Notes: a model not told the origin generated them from the sequence alone. Numbered from the stretch's first letter, positions 1 through 8,843 are shown. The stretch is DNA of 56,840 bases from an uncultured Clostridium sp. (GCA_900557045.1 USQY01000003.1:1-56840), one strand, 5' to 3'. Program-made: numbers and translations.

Positions 1-36
1 AATCAAAATTTGGGACATTTTCACTTACAAGTCACA
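1..36 (-). mobile_element. IS21-like terminal sequence (element body lies left of the window)
   Basis: Read on the minus strand from base 36 outward, this begins TGTGACTTGTAAGTGAAAAT and continues GTCCC. The same sequence occurs at 52922 and 56786 on the plus strand. A TGT tip and several AAGTGAAAATGTCC-type subterminal repeats are typical of IS21-family ends. No transposase is visible because the body would lie outside the window. Family assignment is by resemblance. Confidence 0.55.
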
Positions 37-111
37 GCTTTTTAAAGTTTTTAAAATATACCTATTGACTTTTTTATTCTTTTTTGTTATTATAACTATT
101 GTTACAGTCAC

Positions 112-187
112 GCGGGAATAGCTCAGTTGATAGAGCGCTGCCTTGCCAAGGCAGAGGTCGCGGGTTTGAGCCCCGTTTCCCGCTCCA
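112..187 (+). tRNA. tRNA-Gly (anticodon GCC)
   Basis: A full cloverleaf is visible. The acceptor stem GCGGGAA pairs with TTCCCGC, the D arm reads GCTCAGTTGATAGAGC, the anticodon stem CTGCC/GGCAG holds loop TTGCCAA, and the T arm is CGGGTTTGAGCCCCG. The 3' CCA is encoded. The anticodon GCC reads Gly GGC/GGU codons. It is followed 64 bp later by tRNA-Cys in the same orientation, so the two are probably one transcript. Confidence 0.97.
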
Positions 188-251
188 AATTTTTTTACTA
201 AAATTTGGTACTAAATTTATAATTAAAACATATATTAAAATATAACTATAT

Positions 252-325
252 GGCGACATAGCCAAGCGGTAAGGCACGAGTCTGCAAAACTCTGATCCCC
301 GGTTCAAATCCGGGTGTCGCCTCCA
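252..325 (+). tRNA. tRNA-Cys (anticodon GCA)
   Basis: The acceptor stem GGCGACA pairs with TGTCGCC, the anticodon loop is CTGCAAA (GCA), the T arm is CCGGTTCAAATCCGG, and CCA is encoded. The outermost anticodon-stem pair is a C-T mismatch, but the remaining four pairs and the other arms are intact. It is second in a Gly-Cys tRNA pair and is followed by a terminator hairpin. Confidence 0.96.
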
Positions 326-329
326 TATA

Positions 330-368
330 AAATAACGATTGTTTTATTAGCAATCGTTATTTACTTTT
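330..368 (+). terminator. Rho-independent terminator of the tRNA pair
   Basis: The arms AAATAACGATTG and CAATCGTTATTT pair perfectly around a short loop and are followed by a T-rich tract. Confidence 0.8.
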
Positions 369-528
369 TTAATAATTTATGCTATACTTTGAAGTACACT
401 TTAGCAAAAAAATAATATAATATATCAAATATAAAATTATTACCAAATTTACCAAAAATTATGCATTTATTTGTTGTATAATTTGATGTATAATAATATT
501 AGTATAACTTTAGGTTAGGGGTGTTACA

Positions 529-1152
529 ATGAAATTTGAAAAACTTAATGAAAATAAAATAAGAATAACTTTAAATAATCAAGATTTAGCTGAAAAGCAC
601 ATAGATTTTCAGTCATTTATGTCTAATTCACAAGAATCACAAAATCTTTTTCTTGACATGTTAGATGAAGCTGAAAAAAAAGTAGGATTTATTACTAAAG
701 ATTACAAAATTAGAATAGAAGCTTTAGCAATGTCTGATGGCAATTTCATTTTAACAATTACAAGATTTGGGAAAAATATAGATAGTGATTTTAAAACATC
801 TAAAATGAAGAAAGTAAAAATAAAGCGAAAAAATTTAGATATGAAATCAAAACAAATAATTTATACATTTAATTCTTTTGATGATTTCTGCAATTTTTCT
901 AATTTTATCTCTAAAATAGATAATTTTTCTAATCTTGCTAAAAGTATGGTTTTATATTTATATAATGATATTTATTATTTATGTATCTCAAATATAAATA
1001 TTGAAAACTCTAATATAAAACAACTATATACTCTAATTACAGAGTTTGGTACATATGTTGATAATTCAGAAGTTTTCAGTAGAAAGCTTAATGAATGTGG
1101 AAAAATAATTATGAAAAATAATGCAGTAAAAACTTGTATTAAATATTTTTAA
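529..1152 (+). CDS. mecA: Adaptor protein MecA
   Basis: The 207-residue product matches the MecA family in length and in its N-terminal substrate-binding region (MKFEKLNENKIRITLNNQDL). A charged linker follows at about residues 85-105, then a C-terminal domain of the kind that binds ClpC. In the family, MecA delivers substrates such as ComK or sporulation regulators to ClpCP for proteolysis in the cytoplasm. The start is ATG after a G-rich AGGGGTG-like site. It stands alone between the tRNA terminator and a convergent hairpin. The family call is firm; the substrate in this organism is unknown. Confidence 0.85.
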   Translation: MKFEKLNENKIRITLNNQDLAEKHIDFQSFMSNSQESQNLFLDMLDEAEKKVGFITKDYKIRIEALAMSDGNFILTITRFGKNIDSDFKTSKMKKVKIKRKNLDMKSKQIIYTFNSFDDFCNFSNFISKIDNFSNLAKSMVLYLYNDIYYLCISNINIENSNIKQLYTLITEFGTYVDNSEVFSRKLNECGKIIMKNNAVKTCIKYF

Positions 1153-1157
1153 ATTAC

Positions 1158-1194
1158 AAAAATAGCAAATTATTTAGTATAATTTGCTATTTTT
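1158..1194. terminator. Bidirectional terminator between mecA and the M23 peptidase gene
   Basis: The arms AAAATAGCAAATTA and TAATTTGCTATTTT form a perfect stem with a T run on either strand. It serves two convergent genes. Confidence 0.8.
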
Positions 1195-1200
1195 ATTTTA

Positions 1201-2214
1201 TTAATATAAATAATTTTGTGGATTATGCGCTGTTCCATTTATTCTTACCTCTAAGTGTAAATGATTACCTGTAGAATTTCCTGTGCTTCCTACAGCTGCT
1301 ATAGTTTGCCCTTGTGAAACTGATTGTCCAGCTCCAACATATAACCTACTACAATGTGCATAATATGTTTGAACTCCATTTCCATGAGATACAATCAATA
1401 AATTTCCATAACTATAATGATATCCAGCATATGTAACTGTTCCCCCTGCTGCTGCTTTTATAGGTGTTCCATTCGGACATGCAATATCTAATCCTGTATG
1501 ATAATAAGACCCTCTATTTCCAAATCTACATGATATAGTTCCATTTACAGGTCGTATTAAAGATATGCCTAAATTAACTTTCTGTGTTGTATTACTAACA
1601 TTTTTAGATGACCCTACTGAACCATTACCTGATGATCCATATGTTACTCTTCTAACAACAACTGGTTTTTTTTCATATAATTCAGATACACAAGTTTCTA
1701 CATTTGCAAATTCTACCAAATTAGTATCATATTTTTCAGTAATACTTATTTTATTTATATTATTACTATTTTTTTCTTTTAATTGATTAACTACACTTTC
1801 TGCTTCCTGATAAGTTGATAATTTATATTTTTCTTGTCCATCCAATAAAATAATAAAATATTTATAATATGATACCCCTGTATCTACTATTTTGCTATAT
1901 ATTTCATCATCATTAGTTTGTACATCTCTTTTTAATAAGCATATTTCATATTTAGGCATACTTTCAATTTGAACAAACGCAATATTAGTATCACCATTTC
2001 CATTTGTTATGTACTCATTTATTTTAGATTGTAATTGACCTTTACTATTAACATAACCTAAGAATTCACCATTATAATTAACTGCATAAGTTGGTTTATA
2101 AAATATTAAAATAGTACTTAATACTATAAACATTGCTATGCTTAATAATATAATGATTTTCATCCAATTGCGAAAATGTATTATTCCTTTCTTTACCGTA
2201 CTAATATAAAACAC
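1201..2214 (-). CDS. Membrane-anchored M23 family metallopeptidase
   Basis: The 337-residue protein has one N-terminal membrane segment (about residues 20-42), an extracellular alpha/beta region, a Ser/Gly-rich linker near residues 195-210, and a C-terminal LytM/M23 domain. Zinc ligands are visible in HTGLD and HLHLE, with a further conserved His in YYAHC. M23 enzymes cut peptide cross-bridges in peptidoglycan. In spore formers, similar proteins act in cell division, growth or engulfment. The listed start is GTG, very close to an AGGAGA site, so the true start could be internal. The precise role is not known. Confidence 0.8.
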   Translation of the reverse strand: MFYISTVKKGIIHFRNWMKIIILLSIAMFIVLSTILIFYKPTYAVNYNGEFLGYVNSKGQLQSKINEYITNGNGDTNIAFVQIESMPKYEICLLKRDVQTNDDEIYSKIVDTGVSYYKYFIILLDGQEKYKLSTYQEAESVVNQLKEKNSNNINKISITEKYDTNLVEFANVETCVSELYEKKPVVVRRVTYGSSGNGSVGSSKNVSNTTQKVNLGISLIRPVNGTISCRFGNRGSYYHTGLDIACPNGTPIKAAAGGTVTYAGYHYSYGNLLIVSHGNGVQTYYAHCSRLYVGAGQSVSQGQTIAAVGSTGNSTGNHLHLEVRINGTAHNPQNYLY

Positions 2215-2357
2215 TCTCCTCTCAACCTTAGTAGTATCATTTTATATTATAATTTTACAAATTCACCTTCTAAGCTTTTACTATTTTACTACTTTTTTCT
2301 ACATAAATCAACACCTCAATTTATTTTTTGTACCCATCTTATTGTTATTCGCAATTG

Positions 2358-2403
2358 AAAATACGCCCCTACTGTACAAACCGCACAGCAAAGGCGTATT
2401 TTT
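2358..2403 (-). terminator. Terminator downstream of the coat-type gene pair
   Basis: The arms AAATACGCC and GGCGTATTT flank a 28-nt loop just beyond the stop of the gene at 2413. Reading on the minus strand it ends in an A/T-rich tract. The stem is moderate. Confidence 0.55.
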
Positions 2404-2412
2404 AATTATACA

Positions 2413-2655
2413 TTATTGTAACTCATTTTTCACAGTTTGAATTTCAGTAACTGTAGCAGGTTGAGCTGGTTTGTAATACCCTTTAGTTTGAGCTATCTTA
2501 AATAACTCATATTGAAAACTTTCATCATTATTTCTTATTTGTTGAACTGTTTGTCTTAATTGCATATTTTCTGCTTCAGAAATAACACCTTGATATGTTG
2601 TAAGTTCAGCTTTAACACCGTTTAGTATATCATTCACCATTGTTTTTTCATCCAT
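2413..2655 (-). CDS. CotF-like spore coat protein
   Basis: The 80-residue product begins MDEKTMVNDILNGVKAEL. It has the helical Q/E-rich pattern of the small CotF/ferritin-like coat family, with a motif ending in KGYYKPAQPA that is typical of these proteins. Family members are made in the mother cell late in sporulation and localise to the coat. It follows the gene at 2679 by 23 bp on the same strand, so the two probably form an operon. This supports a spore-forming host. Confidence 0.7.
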   Translation of the reverse strand: MDEKTMVNDILNGVKAELTTYQGVISEAENMQLRQTVQQIRNNDESFQYELFKIAQTKGYYKPAQPATVTEIQTVKNELQ

Positions 2656-2678
2656 AATAAAATCCTCCTAATAAATAA

Positions 2679-2867
2679 TTAATTATTCAAAAATGTCATT
2701 AATTTTTGTTTAGTATTTAATGCATCTTGTGCAGATTTTGTAAATATTTGTTTTATTTGTGGATCCACTGCTTGTGAAGCATATGTGTTTAATTTTTGAT
2801 ATGATGTTTCATGCGCACCTATCAAATGTCTCAAATTTTGAAGCTCAACTTGTGATAAATTAGTCAT
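2679..2867 (-). CDS. Small helical coat-associated protein
   Basis: The 62-residue product starts MTNLSQVELQNLRHLIGAHE if translation begins at the second in-frame ATG, which is better spaced from the GGAAAGGA site. An ATG three codons upstream is the alternative. It has the helix-turn-helix bundle look of a ferritin-like, spore-coat-associated polypeptide and sits directly upstream of the CotF-like gene. The assignment rests on context and composition. Confidence 0.6.
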   Translation of the reverse strand: MTNLSQVELQNLRHLIGAHETSYQKLNTYASQAVDPQIKQIFTKSAQDALNTKQKLMTFLNN

Positions 2868-3078
2868 TACTATCATTCCTTTCCTTTTTTATTTATATAT
2901 TAATTATTTACTATATTTTAATTTTTATACAAATGTAAACGCAGTTTTTTTATGCTTTTATGCAATATACACATAATGCACAGTTTTTTGCAATTTTTTT
3001 GCAATTTTTTTGCAAAATTTTACACTCTTTTTAGATAAAAAACTTAGCAAACACAACAAAATTTAGAATAAAAAAATC

Positions 3079-3125
3079 CCAGTAGAAATCAAATTATTTT
3101 CAAAAATTTCATTTATACTGGAACG
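3079..3125 (-). terminator. Probable terminator of pcrA
   Basis: CCAGTA and TACTGG form the base of an imperfect hairpin that also contains AAAT/ATTT pairing, immediately after the pcrA stop on the minus strand. T-rich sequence follows. Confidence 0.45.
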
Positions 3126-3128
3126 TTA

Positions 3129-5480
3129 TTATATAATTTCCAATCCTGCATATTTAGCCATTAATCTCTTATTTCCAGACTTATCAAAACTGATATCAAC
3201 TTTCATATCATCACCTTCTGGCTCAACTTTATTAATTGTACCTTCTCCAAATTTTTTGTGATATACTCTTTGTCCTGCTTCATATTTAGTTACATCTACA
3301 TTATTTGATTTATTATTAATGGATTTTAAGAAACTTTCTGCTGTTCTGAAAGCATATGAATTATTGCTTTCAGAAATTCTTCCAGTTGTTGAAGAATTAC
3401 CATTAAATGTATTTCCTATTCCTTTTGCCCCTGCACCTACAGGTACTTTATATGAATCAACATTATAAGTTTTAACTTTAGACTCACTTTTTCCAAATCC
3501 ATATTCCCACTTATAACTACTATCATTAAACTCTTGTTTTTTAGGAGATATTGTCTCTTCATAACCTTCTAATAGTTCTTCTGGAATTTCTTTAACAAAT
3601 CTCGAAATTGGATTATAACTTGTTGAACCAAATATAGTTCTTCTTTTTGCGCAAGTTAAAAACAAGAATCTTTTAGCTCTTGTTATTCCAACATAAAACA
3701 AACGTCTTTCCTCTTCCAATTCTTGTGGTTCTCCTATTGATTTATATCCTGGGAATATTCCTTCTTCCATTCCAACTAAAAATACAGTTTCAAACTCTAA
3801 ACCTTTCGCACTATGTAAAGTCATTAATATTACACAATCTTCCTCATCTTGCATATTATCTATGTCTGCTGTTAATGTCATATTTTCCAAGAATTCTGCT
3901 AAAGTATTATCAGCTGATTCTTCCTCAAACTCCATTGCAACTGTTAAAAACTCGTCCAAGTTCTGAATTCTACTTTCCGCTTCTATAGTATTTTCATCTT
4001 TCAAAGCTTTAGTGTAACCAGTTTTACTTAAAGTTTCTTTTACTAATTCTGAAATTAACATTTTATCTTGTCTAGCGCGTAAATCTTCAATTGTTTCAAT
4101 AAATTCTCTTGAGTTTATATACACTCTATTTAATCCAAATTGCTCAGCATGCTTAATTATTTCATACATAGAAGTTCCTGTTTTTTCAGAAATTTCTTGA
4201 ATAGAATCTAAACTTGTTTTACCTATTCCACGTTTAGGTTCATTAATAATTCTTCTTAAAGCTAAATTATCTGATGTATTATATATTAATCTTAAATATG
4301 AAATAACATCTTTTATTTCTTTTCTTTCATAGAATTTTTGACCTCCTATAATTTTATATGGAATTTTTTCTCTTCTTAAAATATCTTCTATTGCTCTTGA
4401 TTGAGAATTCATTCTATATAAAATGGCAAAATCTGAGTATTTATAATATTGTTCTCTTCTTAATTCATTAATTTTGCTAACTATATAATTGCTTTCATTA
4501 TATTCATCATCGCCAAGATAAATTGATGGAAGATTACCTTCATCATTTTGTGTCCATAATTTTTTGTCATATTTTACTTGATTGTTTTTTATAACAGCAT
4601 TTGCTGCTTTTAAGATATTTCCTGTACATCTATAATTTTGTTCTAATTTGATTATTTTCGTACCTAGAAAATCTTTTTCAAAATTCAATATATTTGATAT
4701 ATCTGCTCCTCTAAATGAATATATTCCTTGGTCATTATCACCTACAACAGTAATATTTCCATGTCTTGAAGCTAAAATTGATATAAGCATAAATTGTGCT
4801 TTGTTTGTATCTTGATACTCGTCTACTAATACATATTGGAATTTATCTGTATAATATTCTAATACATCTAGATTTTCTGTTAATATTTTTATAGTATAAT
4901 TTATTATATCATCAAAATCTACTGCATTGTTTTCTTTTAAACGTCTTTGATATAGTTCATATATTTGTGCTATTATTTCTTTTCTATAATCACCTTCGTA
5001 TTTTGTACTATATGCTTTTGGTTCTAACATTTCATTTTTTCCATTACTTATTTCAGATAAAACTGCTCTATCTGTGAATAATTTGTCATCTATTTTTAAT
5101 TGTTTTAGGCATTCTTTTATTAAAGTTTTTTGATCTGAGGTATCAAAGATTATAAAAGAATTATCGAAACCTATTCTGTCTATATATTTTCTTAGTATTC
5201 TAACACATATAGAGTGGAATGTTCCAATCCACATGTCATTTACAGCATCTCCAACTAAAGATTCTATTCTTTGTTTCATTTCATTAGCTGCTTTGTTGGT
5301 GAAAGTTATTGCTAATATGTTCCATGGTTTTATGTATTTTTCTGCCATTAGATAGGCTATTTTATGTGTTAATACTTTTGTTTTTCCGCTGCCAGCACCT
5401 GCTATTATTAAGCATGGACCTTCTGTTTGAAGTACAGCTTCTTGTTGTTTGTTGTTTAAATCTTGTATTAAGTTTTGCAT
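3129..5480 (-). CDS. pcrA: ATP-dependent DNA helicase PcrA (UvrD/Rep family)
   Basis: The 783-residue protein is close to the family's usual length. Superfamily 1 motifs run in order: Walker A GAGSGKT (about residue 28), TFTNKAANEM, the DEYQDT Walker B, GDNDQGIYSFRGA, the LEQNYRC motif, the VFLVGMEEGIFP region, and VGITRAKR near residue 625. A C-terminal Tudor-like tail (GQRVYHKKFGEGTI) is typical of PcrA and contacts RNA polymerase. It unwinds DNA in repair, rolling-circle replication and removal of RecA or stalled polymerase. The start is ATG after AAGGAG. It stands alone on the minus strand. Confidence 0.95.
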   Translation of the reverse strand: MQNLIQDLNNKQQEAVLQTEGPCLIIAGAGSGKTKVLTHKIAYLMAEKYIKPWNILAITFTNKAANEMKQRIESLVGDAVNDMWIGTFHSICVRILRKYIDRIGFDNSFIIFDTSDQKTLIKECLKQLKIDDKLFTDRAVLSEISNGKNEMLEPKAYSTKYEGDYRKEIIAQIYELYQRRLKENNAVDFDDIINYTIKILTENLDVLEYYTDKFQYVLVDEYQDTNKAQFMLISILASRHGNITVVGDNDQGIYSFRGADISNILNFEKDFLGTKIIKLEQNYRCTGNILKAANAVIKNNQVKYDKKLWTQNDEGNLPSIYLGDDEYNESNYIVSKINELRREQYYKYSDFAILYRMNSQSRAIEDILRREKIPYKIIGGQKFYERKEIKDVISYLRLIYNTSDNLALRRIINEPKRGIGKTSLDSIQEISEKTGTSMYEIIKHAEQFGLNRVYINSREFIETIEDLRARQDKMLISELVKETLSKTGYTKALKDENTIEAESRIQNLDEFLTVAMEFEEESADNTLAEFLENMTLTADIDNMQDEEDCVILMTLHSAKGLEFETVFLVGMEEGIFPGYKSIGEPQELEEERRLFYVGITRAKRFLFLTCAKRRTIFGSTSYNPISRFVKEIPEELLEGYEETISPKKQEFNDSSYKWEYGFGKSESKVKTYNVDSYKVPVGAGAKGIGNTFNGNSSTTGRISESNNSYAFRTAESFLKSINNKSNNVDVTKYEAGQRVYHKKFGEGTINKVEPEGDDMKVDISFDKSGNKRLMAKYAGLEII

Positions 5481-5626
5481 GTGTTTTCTCCTTGTATTGT
5501 GTGAATTTGGGAAAATTATTTTTAATTTTTACCATGGTTATAGTATAGCATAGGATTGGGGAAAATACTACTTATTTTAGGTATTTTTTTGAAAATGGTT
5601 TGGAGTAAGAGAAAGGGGGTGTTGCT

Positions 5627-5745
5627 TTGGTTAGAAGTTGAGCGTTGGGAGTAAAAAATTTATTAGTTGGGTTAGAAGTTGAGTGCGAAGAGAAAAAATT
5701 TGTTAGCTTGGTTAGAAGTTGAGCACCGAGAGAAAAAATTTGTTA
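5627..5745 (+). repeat. Three tandem units of about 40 bp
   Basis: Units beginning GGTTAGAAGTTGAG start near 5629, 5670 and 5710. Each ends in a variant of GAGAAAAAATTTGTTA. The last unit merges into the left arm of the inverted-repeat element at 5728. No open reading frame fits. Confidence 0.8.
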
Positions 5746-5884
5746 CTTTAAAAAAAACAAACCTCCTTCAAACGCGGTATGATGCGTGCTGGGTTGAGTG
5801 AACTTGTTACGATAATGACTGGAGTTGAATGTTGAAGGGCTCAGGTCGGAGGTTTGTTTTTTCAAAAGTAAAAATTTCTTTCTC
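5728..5884 (+). repeat. MITE-like intergenic repeat, copy 1
   Basis: Long inverted arms (5728-5766 and 5848-5884) read GAGAAAAAATTTGTTACTTT then AAACAAACCTCC, and the reverse. The core contains CTTCAAACGCGGT, TTGTTACGATAATGAC and GGCTCAGGTC. The same arms and core words occur in reverse orientation at 27091-27248. There is no transposase and the core has no shared reading frame. The remaining intergenic sequence to 6025 is G/T-rich with no gene seen. Confidence 0.8.
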
Positions 5885-6025
5885 CGAGGGAGGTTGGTGG
5901 TGTTTTATATGTTTTTTTTGTAATAAAATTTTTAGAGGTCTGAGGAGGCTTTTGGTAAAAAGATTTTTTTAGGGTATTTTTTCTTTGCTTGTTTTGGTAG
6001 CTTGTTTGGTGGAACGCTTTTTATA

Positions 6026-7240
6026 TTAATTTAGGCTTTGAGCAAATATTTTAAAGTAGTCCAATATGTCTTTCTTTTGGATGGTGTTTTTATTTTTTAT
6101 TTCTATTACATCTACTGTTTTTTCGTCTAAATTAAGTTTTATAGTTCCTATAATCGTATTTTGTTGTAGTGGTGCTTCGAAATAAAATATGTTATTTACT
6201 TCTATTTGTATTTTGTCTTTATCTGTTTTCTTTATTGGAATTACATCATTATCTAAATTGTCTATGTATAATTCTAGGTTATTGTTTTTGCATTTATTTA
6301 TTTGTATTCTACTTGTGTTAATCGAACACCATCTTTTAAATTGTTCATCAACAATTTCTTTTATATTTACAGGTTCATAATTTTTGTATATGTATTCTAT
6401 TAATTTAATACTGTCTGCTGTTCTGAATTTTTTAGTGTCAGCTTGAAGTATAACTGTTATAATTTCAAATCCATTTCTGTTTACTGATGTAACTAGGCAT
6501 CTTCCTGCATTGTTTGTAAATCCAGTTTTTACCCCATTTACACCTTCTAGATATCCTAATAACTCATTAGTGTTTGAAATTGATTTTGGATATCCATTTA
6601 TTGTTACTGTATAATTTTTAGTATTTACTATTTTAGCAAATGTTTCGTTTTGTAAAGCATAATCTGCAAGTTTGGCAAGTTCTACTGCTGTTGTATAATG
6701 TTCTGGATCGTCTAACCCATGTGGTGTAACATAATGTGTATTTTCTAATTTTAATTCCTTTGCTTTCTCATTCATTAATTCTGCAAAGCCTTCTACACTC
6801 CCCCCCACTGTTTCTGCTATTGCAACAGCAGCATCATTACCTGATTTTAGCATTAACCCATATAACAAATCATTCATTGTTATTTTATCATCTGATTTTA
6901 ACCCTAATCTTGAACCACCTGTACCTGCTGATTTTTTAGATATCGTTACTGTTTGAGTTAAATCACAATTTTCCAAAGTTACAATTGCTGTCATTATTTT
7001 TGTAGTAGATGCCATAGCAGTTCTTTTGTTTTCATCTTTTCCCCATATTACTTCTCCAGATTTTCTATCATATGCAACTGCTATTCTTGAATTTAATGTT
7101 GGTTCATCTTTAGTTTGGTTTATTACTTGAACATAGTCTTCTTGTGTTATTTCTTCGTTTTCGTCATCTGCAAAGACAATTGTAAAATTCATAATTAGTA
7201 TAATTGTTACACTCATGAAAAATATTACTTTTTTTATCAT
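6026..7240 (-). CDS. D-alanyl-D-alanine carboxypeptidase (penicillin-binding protein, S11 family)
   Basis: The 404-residue protein starts with a signal peptide (MIKKVIFFMSVTIILIMNFT, then a cleavable ...VFADD). The serine peptidase S11 motifs follow: STTK near residue 80 (nucleophile Ser), SGN near 133, and KTG near 237 (VKTGFTNNAG). A C-terminal beta-rich domain precedes a short hydrophobic or amphipathic tail, as in PBP5/DacF proteins. It trims the terminal D-Ala from peptidoglycan stem peptides outside the membrane. The start is ATG after AGGTGAT. Whether it is the vegetative or sporulation paralog cannot be told. Confidence 0.9.
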   Translation of the reverse strand: MIKKVIFFMSVTIILIMNFTIVFADDENEEITQEDYVQVINQTKDEPTLNSRIAVAYDRKSGEVIWGKDENKRTAMASTTKIMTAIVTLENCDLTQTVTISKKSAGTGGSRLGLKSDDKITMNDLLYGLMLKSGNDAAVAIAETVGGSVEGFAELMNEKAKELKLENTHYVTPHGLDDPEHYTTAVELAKLADYALQNETFAKIVNTKNYTVTINGYPKSISNTNELLGYLEGVNGVKTGFTNNAGRCLVTSVNRNGFEIITVILQADTKKFRTADSIKLIEYIYKNYEPVNIKEIVDEQFKRWCSINTSRIQINKCKNNNLELYIDNLDNDVIPIKKTDKDKIQIEVNNIFYFEAPLQQNTIIGTIKLNLDEKTVDVIEIKNKNTIQKKDILDYFKIFAQSLN

Positions 7241-7300
7241 TTATATCACCTATTACAATATATATTGTAATAATTATTTTTATTCATTTTTTAGAAATAT

Positions 7301-7339
7301 AATAAACACACTTTTATTTATTATAAAAGTGTGTTTATT
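7301..7339 (-). terminator. Terminator of the pilin-like gene pair
   Basis: The arms AATAAACACACTTTTAT and ATAAAAGTGTGTTTATT form a near-perfect 17-bp stem just beyond the stop at 7346. Confidence 0.8.
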
Positions 7340-7345
7340 ATATAT

Positions 7346-7732
7346 TTATTCTAAAAAATTATCGTTTATTTTATTTAAACCTGATTTTTGTGTTAAGTCA
7401 TATATTATATCAATAAATGTTGTAACTGAAAATAGTAATATAGCGCCTATCACAAACATAATTATTTGTTTTTTTATTTCAGCTTTTCCTTCTGGTGAAA
7501 CTGTTACATATTTTATTCCATTAATTATAACAGCACCTACAGAAATTGCAACACCTACATATTTTATTATACCTAATATAACTTTTGTTGGTGCAACTAA
7601 CGGATTATTATTACTGGAAGTTATCGGATTATATATTTCGTTTAAATCTTGCGCACATATACAATAATAGTTTGAAATCACTAAAATTAGAACTATAACT
7701 ATATATACTATTATAATACATTTATTCTTCAT
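7346..7732 (-). CDS. VirB2/TrbC-like pilin-type membrane protein (paralog A)
   Basis: The 128-residue protein has an N-terminal hydrophobic signal-like segment (residues 4-27), a short Asn/Pro-rich extracellular stretch, and two membrane helices (about 54-71 and 85-105). The loop between them is basic (GKAEIKKQ). This layout and the GIKYVTVSPEGKA motif match small TrbC/VirB2-type pilins found in Clostridia. It shares SPEGKA and the KYVGVAISVG pattern with the product at 7767, so the two are duplicates 34 bp apart in one operon. No other type IV secretion gene is near, so conjugation is not implied. Confidence 0.65.
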   Translation of the reverse strand: MKNKCIIIVYIVIVLILVISNYYCICAQDLNEIYNPITSSNNNPLVAPTKVILGIIKYVGVAISVGAVIINGIKYVTVSPEGKAEIKKQIIMFVIGAILLFSVTTFIDIIYDLTQKSGLNKINDNFLE

Positions 7733-7766
7733 ATTACTTTCCTTTCATTTTATCAGGCTATCAACT

Positions 7767-8129
7767 TTAGAATTTAAGTGTTGTTTCTAATATACCTACT
7801 ACTGTTGTGGCAGCAACTATAAATACAAATCCCAATACATATACACCTAATTGTCCTTTTAGATTAGCTTTTCCTTCTGGAGCTGATGTTACATATTTTA
7901 TTCCTAAGAATATTAGCATTCCTACCGCTATAGCAACACCAATCCATTTTAATGCACCTAAAACTGTTTTTATAACACTATTTGCTGAAGAACCAGCTAT
8001 TGCTGTTGTGTCAGGTTCAAAATTGCCAGCAATTCCATCAGCGGCAAATACTGTGCTTCCTATTGACATTAATAACACTATAGCTAATATAACTATACTT
8101 ATAACTTTCATACTTTTTTTATTTAACAT
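7767..8129 (-). CDS. VirB2/TrbC-like pilin-type membrane protein (paralog B)
   Basis: The 120-residue protein has a signal peptide ending STVFAADG, then two membrane helices (about 57-72 and 88-110) around the basic loop SAPEGKANLKGQ. The fold pattern is that of VirB2/TrbC pilins, whose two helices pack into a filament. It is first in a two-gene operon, with AAGGAGG upstream of the ATG. The paralog downstream is more Asn/Ile-rich. An exported filament or a holin-like membrane assembly are both possible; the sequence does not decide. Confidence 0.65.
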   Translation of the reverse strand: MLNKKSMKVISIVILAIVLLMSIGSTVFAADGIAGNFEPDTTAIAGSSANSVIKTVLGALKWIGVAIAVGMLIFLGIKYVTSAPEGKANLKGQLGVYVLGFVFIVAATTVVGILETTLKF

Positions 8130-8264
8130 TTTAATTTCCTCCTTTTATTTTAATAATTACATGCTATATTATTATCATACCTCTTTTTTACAAAAAAGTC
8201 AAATTTTTTATTACAGAATTTTTTCGTTTGTGCCTATTTTTAAAAATTAACGCCAAAAAACTTA

Positions 8265-8300
8265 ACATAAAACACAAAAGAGATGAACATTATGTCCATC
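8265..8300 (-). terminator. Terminator overlapping the stop of the gene at 8290
   Basis: On the minus strand GATGGAC-ATAAT-GTTCATC forms a hairpin followed by TCTTTTGTGTTTT. The stem contains the TAA stop. Confidence 0.55.
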
Positions 8301-8631
8301 CCTCTAGGTCTTTGATAGCATCATTCAATTCTTTGAAGTTGAATAACACTTCTGGTTTTCGCTCAAATAAGCGAATTTCATCATGTTCATGTAAATGCTT
8401 AGTAATTTTTTTTGAGTTTTCTAACAAAAGTTTTTTAGCCTTTTCCGTTATAAAAATTTTTTTCCTTAAATTTGCCATTTTCAAGTCCTGAATATGAATA
8501 ATATTCATATTACGGTATTGGCCGAGTTCATTTGCATAATATACCATTACTTGACAGGAAGATAATTCATCTATATAAGTACCTTCCTCTGTAGGCTCGA
8601 TTGGTATTTTTTTAATAACTTCGCATTTCAT
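8290..8631 (-). CDS. Hypothetical protein, 113 residues
   Basis: I do not recognise the family. The product is soluble, starts MKCEVIKKIPIEPTEEGTYI and is rich in Lys/Glu. It has a basic helix at about residues 50-75 and an acidic C-terminus ending DLEGWT. A good AGGAGG site precedes the ATG and a hairpin overlaps the stop, so it looks like a real monocistronic gene. It lies between the pilin-like pair and dtd. Confidence 0.6.
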   Translation of the reverse strand: MKCEVIKKIPIEPTEEGTYIDELSSCQVMVYYANELGQYRNMNIIHIQDLKMANLRKKIFITEKAKKLLLENSKKITKHLHEHDEIRLFERKPEVLFNFKELNDAIKDLEGWT

Positions 8632-8843
8632 AAAAAAGTAAAACCTCCTATTGTTGTTTTTATAAGTTATATTATACTATTGGTATACATAATTTGTCAA
8701 TCTCTATTTATAAAACTTTGCATTTTATTATAATTATTACTATCATTTTTACAACTTGCATTTACTTTAAAAAATAGTGTTTAATTTTTTATTTATATTT
8801 TTTCAACAATTCGTTCATAGCAACACATTTAAATTAACACAAC

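Noticed and set aside
5780..5836. A small ORF starting MMRAGLSELV inside repeat copy 1
   Set aside because: The matching region of copy 2 does not keep the frame, and there is no suitable ribosome site.
7346..8129. Evidence for a second integrated conjugative element
   Set aside because: Only the pilin-like pair is present; no ATPase, relaxase, integrase or repeat ends are nearby.
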